64,000 bases of DNA, taken from NCBI GenBank assembly GCA_037447605.1, contig CM074817.1, forward strand, positions 1,441,174-1,505,173. The letters are read 5' to 3'. Below, in pieces: positions 57,401 through 64,000 of the stretch. The DNA is from Zygnema circumcarinatum. Lineage: Eukaryota > Streptophyta > Zygnematophyceae > Zygnematales > Zygnemataceae. The first letter of the stretch is position 1; every line of letters starts with the position of its first letter. Both the position numbers and the translations under genes were made by a program. Below the pieces are notes generated by a model. The model did no database searches and was not told the origin of the DNA. It saw only the letters and a list, made by a program, of their open reading frames with translations.

Positions 57401-58659
57401 GGGAAAACGCCTACTAAGTGCGAGTGGACTGGGCCAGTTCGGTCATTAAGCTGCCGTGGGGACCCCACGGCTCGTTGCTTGTGGCATCAAGAGTCTGTGA
57501 AAAGGCAGCCACCCAAGTCCCTTTGTCAAAAGAAAGGCATGCGGGGTGGACCAACCACTGAACCTCAACAATCGTCTGAAATTATTCAAAAAAACAACTG
57601 TAATGTACATCAGAAACAACTCGAAATGATATGGGGAAAAGCTAGTACCTTTTGCTCAATCTCTGGTACCTTCAAAATAGTCTTATTAACTTCCCTTTTT
57701 CTGCACAGAAAAAGCGAGAGAGCGCCTTCAGTGTGACAAAGAAGGAGAACTGTTAGATTGCCCTAAAAGAACTCAATGTTAGCAATGCTGAAAGACTTAC
57801 CATCAATTTTAATCTCTAACCAAGAGATCAGCAAAAAAAAACTACATCCCCTTGAAAAAGTTGGTTGATTTAAAACATTTGAAAAGGGTTAAGGGCGGTA
57901 AACTTCGTGACAGAAATAACAGGGGAAGAAAAGGGCGGTGGCCAAGACTGATGCAGTAGGAGCGATCTAGCATAAAGAGAAAAGTTGTTGAACCTGCCAC
58001 TTCAGCACTTTTTAAGTTTTGCTTTCTAAGAAAAGAGACCTACTACAGGAGGGCATCTGCCTCTTCAGCATCTTACGGTTTGCTTTCTGTAAAAGAGACC
58101 TACGAAAGAAAGAAAAACCTCTAAAAAGAGGTGCTCGGAACGATATTTGCAATTGTCAAAATCATCACGGAGCAAAAATGCAGCGAAATAGATCCCCACA
58201 TTGAAGCGAGCGTCAAACAGACAATCTTTATGATCCCATGCTGTGAGTCCAATCCAAAGCGTCACAGCATCACCTCGACGACCAGATGAAAAACAGCATT
58301 CGTGGTCGTCCAGGCCAATAGCTACAATAGCAGCTGCTGCCGAACCGAAAATCAAACGGTCTCAGGTCTTTGCACTTAGCATCAAGAGACCCTTTTGAAC
58401 ATACCTCTAATCTCAAGGTGTTCCTGGAACACTTGTAACTCGATGGATCCGACTGTGGAGTAGACTTCTATAAGCATGAGACTTTCCAGAATAAAAAATG
58501 ATAGTTTACCTTTCAAATGATCCGCCTTTATTCGAACCAAAAGAAGCAGAATCAAAAGAAAAAGAAAAGAACCAGGAAATAAAGAGCTCCCGGCGAGAAA
58601 AAAACTCACATGTCTCGCACAGTCTGCGAAAGAACTTTAGTGAAATCCGCCATCGACAT
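52923..58659 (-). CDS. Epsin-like clathrin adaptor (ENTH domain)
   Basis: Binds phosphoinositides and clathrin adaptors during vesicle formation. Twelve exons: 58659-58610, 57700-57649, 57494-57415, 57143-57065, 56860-56777, 56647-56502, 56143-55808, 55394-55356, 55097-54973, 54616-54450, 54103-53650, 53410-52923. They total 2100 nt (699 residues) with perfect phasing. The ENTH domain (residues 1 to about 160) shows [60 protein letters not shown] and [21 protein letters not shown] Tyr/Asp/Gly-rich repeat region follows ([15 protein letters not shown]). Then come acidic [11 protein letters not shown] and adaptor/clathrin-type motifs ([21 protein letters not shown]). The C-terminus carries about eight Gly-Met repeats and Gly/Pro-rich sequence. 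It matches plant epsin/clathrin-interactor proteins. Confidence 0.95.
53131..53180 (-). repeat. Hexanucleotide repeat encoding Gly-Met
   Basis: (CCCATG)n on the + strand, with a switch to CCCATA at 53160-53178, encoding Gly-Met or Gly-Met-like codons in the last epsin exon. Confidence 0.93.
54357..54438 (+). repeat. CT microsatellite in an epsin intron
   Basis: Slightly interrupted (CT)n run just downstream (in gene sense) of the donor at 54449. It reads GA in the transcript. Confidence 0.95.
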
Positions 58660-59126
58660 GGTGACGAGCTCCAAATGCCGCCTAACTGCCTGGTCTGGCA
58701 AGCCCTCCTACCTCCCTCCCCACTCGTCCGCTTCCTCCTATCCTCCAGCCGAGACCTCTCCTCTCTCCTCCCCTTTCTCCTCCTCTCTCTCCTCCTCTCT
58801 CTCTCTCCTCCCCTCCTCTTCTCCCTCCCTCCCGCTCTCCCGCCCTCCCCCAGCTGTCAGCGCGCCCCTGTAGGAGCCCTGGCAGCCATAGCAGGCGGGG
58901 GCGGAACGGCCTCCCTCGCTCGCACGTGCGAGCTGGCGCCCGACCGGTCCACTGCGGGCCAAACGTTTCAAGGTGCGGGCAGCGCTCTTGGGACATTTTG
59001 AGGTCTGCCCGCAATGTGCGGTCAGAGGGCGAACCATTTGATACCGCTTGTGGATGGGGGTGCCATGAAACGTGGCATGGACAACAACAACATTGAGAAT
59101 CACGAGTGGTTTATGAGAGAGGGCAA

Positions 59127-59172
<46 letters not shown>

Positions 59173-60023
59173 GCGATGGCGAGGGCATCAAAGGGCTTGT
59201 GCAAGGACTCTATGAGACTGCGAGTTGAGGAGAGAACCATCTGGTAGGGGCTGCTGCAAGTCGACGCTTTTTCTAGATTGTAAATCGACAGCTGGCCTGC
59301 AAAAGAGACATACGACCCTCAACATTTTTCATGTTCATCATGCGGACGTAATCTGAACTATTGCATGAAGGTAGAGACCAGCCCGCCACATAACTCTCTT
59401 CCGAGCACAACTGTCTTGAACAGAGTAAGCTGAGAAGGGTTCGTGTTAATCTAACTTGAGTTTGCGCTTGCAACTCCCAACACCCTGCCACCCTTATTTC
59501 AAAATGATTCACATAGCGGAAAATGGCGTTGATCTCATGATGGTCTTGTGCATGAATTGTCCATTATGTGCCTCGTTTGGAATTGATGGGGAGCCCGAGT
59601 CAGAAGTTATAGTAAAGTATGTCCGATGGAATGTTGAGCGTAGAAGGCTTGAGGATCTCGGGATTTGGGACCGCAATCAGGATGATGCCATGTTTGTACC
59701 TTGAAATTCGTAATTGTTTGTTTACTCTAGCGAAGGTGGAAAAAAGGTTGTGTTGGGAAAAGCCCAAGTCGCAGCATGCATTGGAATGCGAGCCATAAAG
59801 AACGGCCCGCGGCGAGCGCAGCGCTGGGCAGTGCCCGCCCGCCCGTGGGCCCGTGGGCGCGTGGGAGGGGGACGCGTGCGAGCGCGAGTGGAAATGTTTC
59901 ATCGTCCGAAGAGCCAAGCCGTTCATTTCTAGGGGTACGTTTCTGCCCGTTTTTCAAAATTCAAAAAAAAATTGATATGAATTTAAAGTTATATAGTATT
60001 TAGACGAATACACCACCCATCAT
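58660..60023. other. Epsin promoter and intergenic region
   Basis: Pyrimidine-rich leader sequence (58730-58850) lies upstream of epsin, followed by a GC-rich block, the GGCATG array (59128-59173), and non-coding sequence up to the tRNA. A short frame at 59456-59704 has no recognisable features and is not called. Confidence 0.5.
59128..59173 (+). repeat. (ATGGGC)n hexanucleotide repeat
   Basis: Seven to eight ATGGGC units. This is the complement of the repeat inside the epsin last exon 6 kb away. It lies upstream of the epsin start. Confidence 0.95.
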
Positions 60024-60107
60024 CCGACCATAGCTCAGTTGGTAGAGCGGAGGACTGTAGTGTAAACCGCCATCCTTAGGTCACTGGTTCGAATCCGGTT
60101 GGTCGGA
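60024..60107 (+). tRNA. tRNA-Tyr (GUA) with intron
   Basis: Complete cloverleaf. The acceptor stem is CCGACCA (60024-60030) with TGGTCGG (60100-60106) and discriminator A. The D-arm GCTCAGTTGGTAGAGC overlaps the internal A box, and the T-arm/B box is GGTTCGAATCC (60086-60096). Anticodon GTA is at 60057-60059. An 11-base intron (60061-60071) sits one base 3' of the anticodon, the usual place, leaving a 73-nt mature body. T-runs at about 60120-60128 act as the polymerase III terminator. Intron-bearing tRNA-Tyr is normal in plants. Confidence 0.97.
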
Positions 60108-60804
60108 CACCGTCACTGCTTTTGTTTTGTAACGGGTGGTAGGCTGCTCAGAGCACGGTTTAGCAATTATAACCTATGCTTCCGGCGAGACTCCCTTTGT
60201 TGAGTTTCAGAACGCATACGGTAGTAGCGAAGTCGATTTCAACCAGGATATGAGAAATCAATTTGCCGACATGTAGCTCAGCGGACATTCTATAGTGCAA
60301 AGTGGGCTTCTACGGAAATGTTACGATTGGTGAGAGCTTTTTTTTGTTTTTTTCTTCTGATTGGCCGTAGATTAGGTTGAAAAGCATGAGTTATTTCTCC
60401 AATGATCTGCTAGGCAACTATGTGGTTCAGAAGGAGCCGAGCCAAACAAAGCACTGAACACTGGTACACTCGAAGACAAGAAATCTAATGCGGGATTGGC
60501 ATAGTCATATTCAAAGTTTACTCAAATTTCTTTAGCCTTAGTCTTGTTTGTCATTATTGAAGTTCCAAATCTGAGTCTGTCCATCTCTTGAAATTGCTCT
60601 ACTCGCAGTCAACCCATACACGGAGGCAACACTCCGACTTGTTTTGTTACTTCTCACATGCAGCTATCAGGGACATGAGACACATCAGCACTAGGATGAG
60701 CTTTGCCACAACCATAGACTCAAATGTATCCCTCTGATTGTGAGATACAATCCAAAGTCAGAACACCACCGGCACAGGTTGTGCCACTTTCTGCACAGCT
60801 CTGT
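60108..60804. other. Region between tRNA-Tyr and coilin 3' end
   Basis: About 700 bp. A pol III terminator lies at its start; the rest looks like coilin 3' UTR and spacer. Nothing else seen. Confidence 0.5.
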
Positions 60805-63800
60805 CTACCGCTCCTCTCCAGTTTGGAAGCCTTCAGCTCTCAATAGAGCCAAAGTTGGACCCATGGCTGCTGCTCGAATCGCCCTTGATGAGCTCCCCAT
60901 AGGCCCTGTTCTGGTCTTCCTGCCGCTGCCACTCGCCACTGACTTAACATTCGATGGAGAATTGTGATTGTCAGAGACACCTTTGCCGGAATCTGCAGGA
61001 CTTCCATTCATACTTAGGATACCTGCCTTCCCTGCTGCAAGCTCTGCACGTTTCCTTTCCAGATCGCGAGAGAGATCAGCCCACAGTTGCCACGGGGAGG
61101 CCACCTTTTCTCCGTTTGCTTCATTACCGGCACCTACTTTTTTCACCTTTTCCAGAGTATCTCCATTCGGCGTAGTCTCTGAAGCTGTTTCCCTACCCTT
61201 GCTTATATGGTGGACTCCATTATCAAGTTCATTATTGCCGACATCTGCCTTTGCTCCAGATTCAGCGAGCGATGGAGTTTTCACTGATGCATCCATAGTA
61301 AGCTCGTCCATGATCCCCCCTTCCTTCACTGCTAATTGTATTCCCAATGGAGTGTTGGGAGGTGTCTGAGTTGGACGTGCTAGCAAAGAGAAATTTGGCG
61401 GGCAGGGTAAACCCGAAACATCCAAACTCAAGCGTCTATCAGGGTCCTGCTCTGATTGGACAGGGCTTTGGGAGTCACCGTCTAGGGGTGCTACACCTTC
61501 GGTCTCTCCCTCTCCTACTCTCTCGACCTCGGGGAAAGCTTTCTCTCCTTCTAAAAGCAGATCGACTGCCTCTTGAGCACAATTCTCCGGCACATAGTCT
61601 ACAGCAGATACGACACGGGCATCAACCAACGAGGAAAGTTCAATCTGCAAAGAAAAGAAACCAGTAAACAAGCCATTGGCTGTGATTAGCGTCTCGTAGT
61701 GGCCAATAATCTGCAACTCGCTTAGACCTCTCAGCAGGAAGACAAAGCTTTACCTCCAGGAAACTGATCGGGGTCCTCTTGCTTCTTCACTAAAGTAGGG
61801 AAAGTTAAGGGGAAACGATCCAAAGGAGAATCGACTCTCATATCACGGCAACAATATTCGCAGTTTTTTTTTTTCACACGCAACCTCAATAACTTGCTTA
61901 TAACTGCTAGTTCTCAAGCTGAAGTCGACTGTTAAAATTCCTAACGCTGATTGTAAACCTCTGCACACTTCAAGTTAAAGAGCTGGCCCATATCCGACTG
62001 CAAACCAAAAAAGCGCACCTCAAGAGTGCCATCCTCTTGGTAAGGTGTCGGGTAAGCCGACGCTCCTACTTCCTCGTCCATTTCCCTATCGATATGACTT
62101 GCAATCTTCACTCCATCCTTGGAACTTAAGGGTGCCCCAAGTCCTCCCGTTGGAATGATTGTCACGTATCCGGAAGAGGAGTCATAGGTGACCACACGTC
62201 CTTCCTGTGCAGGCCAAACAGAGAGAAGAGAGAGAGGAGGAGAGGAGAGGAGGAGAGGAGTTTCTGTAAGAACATCAACCCAGTCCGGAAAGAGGCTGAG
62301 TTGCAAGTACTTATGCTAGCAAACAGTATGTGTCCCATTCATGATCTCTTAGAATCTCACTATCTACCACAGTCACACGAAAAGGAGGCGGATGACTTCC
62401 AGCACGTAAAGGTGAATTGTACCCGGAAGGAGGACAACTCCGGCTCCCACGATGGGGTGAGCTCAACCAGTCGATATGCCAGCACCTCGTTTTCCTGCTC
62501 TCCCAGCACCATCCATTCAAGCACGTTATGCTTTACAGGCAAGCAGACAATATCATAAGACAGAATAAGCCGGCAAAGGTCTATGCCAGCTACATTGCAT
62601 GTCACATACATGAACAAAGCCTGCATGCTCAAGCAAGGAGGTTCAAATTCGAGGAGTTCTTTATTGCCAGTTCTCCTAACCCTGCTACAAGCCTCACCAT
62701 GGTAAGGTTTCAGAGGATCAGCAATGCACCTTTGGAGGGCCTGAAAGTGCCGGCAAAGAGTCGTAATCCTGCTCCACCTCCACTTGCTTTGTTGAATCCA
62801 TCTCTTCTTGCTCTTGCCTCCTGTCAGCCATCGGCCACCTCTGATTGTAACTGCCCCCATCGGCTTCTTGCCTTCGCTGGAAACCATTCCTGTCCTTTTG
62901 TTGACCCCACGACTGGCCATGTCGCTTGCTGGCAATTGAGCCGAGGTTCAGAACAGGCTGCAAGAACATGGAGATGGTCCAAGTCTAACTATCAATAATT
63001 CTAAATCTCTGTAACATGTATATATCTTTTGGCATTGGAGTGCAAAAAGGAGTTGAAGCAGACAGCTATTCACGAGCAAGAGACTCCTTTCTTTGTCATT
63101 TGCTCACCGTGACAGCTGTCACCACCACAGGTTCCTCATCTGTCCAGCCACACCATTGGCACATGCCCGATCATCATTATTTCCCTACCATTCTACAATT
63201 AGGCCCATATGAAGTACAAAAACTTCCAAAGCAATCTCTCCAAAAGTAGGAACGGACAGATCAACGAAGGAACAATATTTGCCAGGTAATGTTATCAAAG
63301 AAGTCCGACAGCTGCCTTCAAAAAAAAAAAGATCAAAGTGTTGGAAGAAAACCACTCACTCACCTCCTTCCCCAAACCTAATGTGGCCCTTCGCCATCGC
63401 ATGGATAGCGGTTGTTTCACTCGAAGGGGATGGCTTTTCTTTCTTGGGAACCTCTTGGTTGTCCTCTACCTGCAGTTTCCATCGTCTCCCAATCGTAAGC
63501 TTAAACAATCACTTAAAGAGTCTTCAATGGAAGCCCAAGCAAATTCGCTGCACTGATCAATGACGGACAAAACAAAACATGAGTCACCTAACGTATCCCT
63601 CCCTCCCTACCTTAGGAGGGTATCCCTTTCCTGATGAAGACTTTCTGATGCAACTTACTGCCTCAATCTGACATTTCTTGGCCCAAAATTTGACTTTAAC
63701 TGCTGAACTGCATGCTGCAACGTGTAAATCAACGTTGAAAAGGGGATGACTGATAAGAATTCCGAATACATGGGGCATTGAGCTTTTGCTCAGGTTGGTT

Positions 63801-63960
63801 AGGAGTGTCCTTTTTAAGCCCTCTACATAAAAGGAAAGAATAAGAGCACGAGAGGAGAAGAAGCAATCCTGCCACTCCGTGTGCTCACCTCTACAGCCAT
63901 TTCTTGGGTTTTTAGCCAGAGCTTTTTCGCCTTCTTTCGTCGAGCACTTCTACTTGGCCC
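60805..63960 (-). CDS. COIL: Coilin (Cajal-body scaffold), 5' end outside the window
   Basis: Nucleates Cajal bodies, where snRNPs mature. The gene enters through an internal exon at 63960-63889 (PSRSARRKKAKKLWLKTQE, the basic nuclear-localisation block). The conserved N-terminal domain therefore lies beyond the window. Further exons: one near 63715-63650 (uncertain), 63469-63364 (ending MAKGHIRF), about 62957-62730 (ending DYDSLPALSGPPK), 62494-62423, 62204-62019 and 61644-60805. The Tudor-like C-terminal domain reads across introns: ENEVLAYRLVELTPSWEPEL, then VVTYDSSSGYVTIIP, then YQEDGTLE joined to IELSSLVDARVVSAVDY. About 250 mostly disordered residues follow. The extreme end SSSRAIRAAAMGPTLALLRA matches the ending I recall for plant coilins. 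Phase between the 63364 and 62957 exons is unresolved, so a small exon or altered boundary is missing there. Confidence 0.87.
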
Positions 63961-64000
63961 CTACAATCCCTCCCCCATTCGTCACGTTCAATATCAGTGG

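Noticed and set aside
59456-59704. Small + strand protein of 82 codons
   Set aside because: No similarity, no clear promoter or splice context, and an ordinary length for a chance frame.

Overview
The window is nuclear DNA from a green plant-lineage (streptophyte) eukaryote. Every protein gene is split by GT-AG introns of roughly 60 to 1000 bp. The gene set includes a plant-type thylakoid-lumen FKBP, a HUB/BRE1 ligase, plant coilin, an ENTH epsin, a GT61 glycosyltransferase and an intron-bearing plant-type tRNA-Tyr. A methionine synthase reductase-like gene, which flowering plants lack, suggests a streptophyte alga or an early-diverging land plant. The species cannot be named from sequence alone.

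Layout: NAD+ synthetase (+, 644-7106); methionine synthase reductase-like diflavin protein with an N-terminal membrane segment (-, 7892-12774); a 1.1 kb divergent promoter; an unrecognised four-helix membrane protein (+, 13886-15345); a repeat-rich gap with a 1 kb GATACAATATCG array (16037-17026); an O-fucosyltransferase-family gene (-, 17895-19766 or beyond); a low-gene stretch with telomere-like DNA; a large unrecognised disordered/coiled-coil protein (-, 22663-26981); a class 3 (DAG-lipase-like) lipase (+, 28581-31972); a GT61 glycosyltransferase (-, 32605-36121) with an 0.8 kb G-rich intron tract; a lumenal FKBP (-, 38832-40912); HUB/BRE1 (-, 43595-51598); epsin (-, 52923-58659); tRNA-Tyr (+, 60024-60107); coilin, cut at its 5' end by the window edge (-, 60805-63960).

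Exons were joined by hand from splice sites, reading phase and family similarity. For NAD synthetase, the reductase, the membrane protein, the lipase, GT61, FKBP, HUB and epsin the summed exon length is a multiple of three with matching phases, which supports those models. The 5' ends of the O-fucosyltransferase and FKBP genes and the 5' half of coilin are less certain.

The genes do not form one pathway. Two themes stand out. First, a B12-cycle enzyme that appears to be membrane-anchored. Second, perfect matches to the ER-stress response element (CCAAT-N9-CCACG): three upstream of the unknown membrane protein, one upstream of the O-fucosyltransferase, and one in the gap upstream of GT61. All three are probable secretory-pathway genes.
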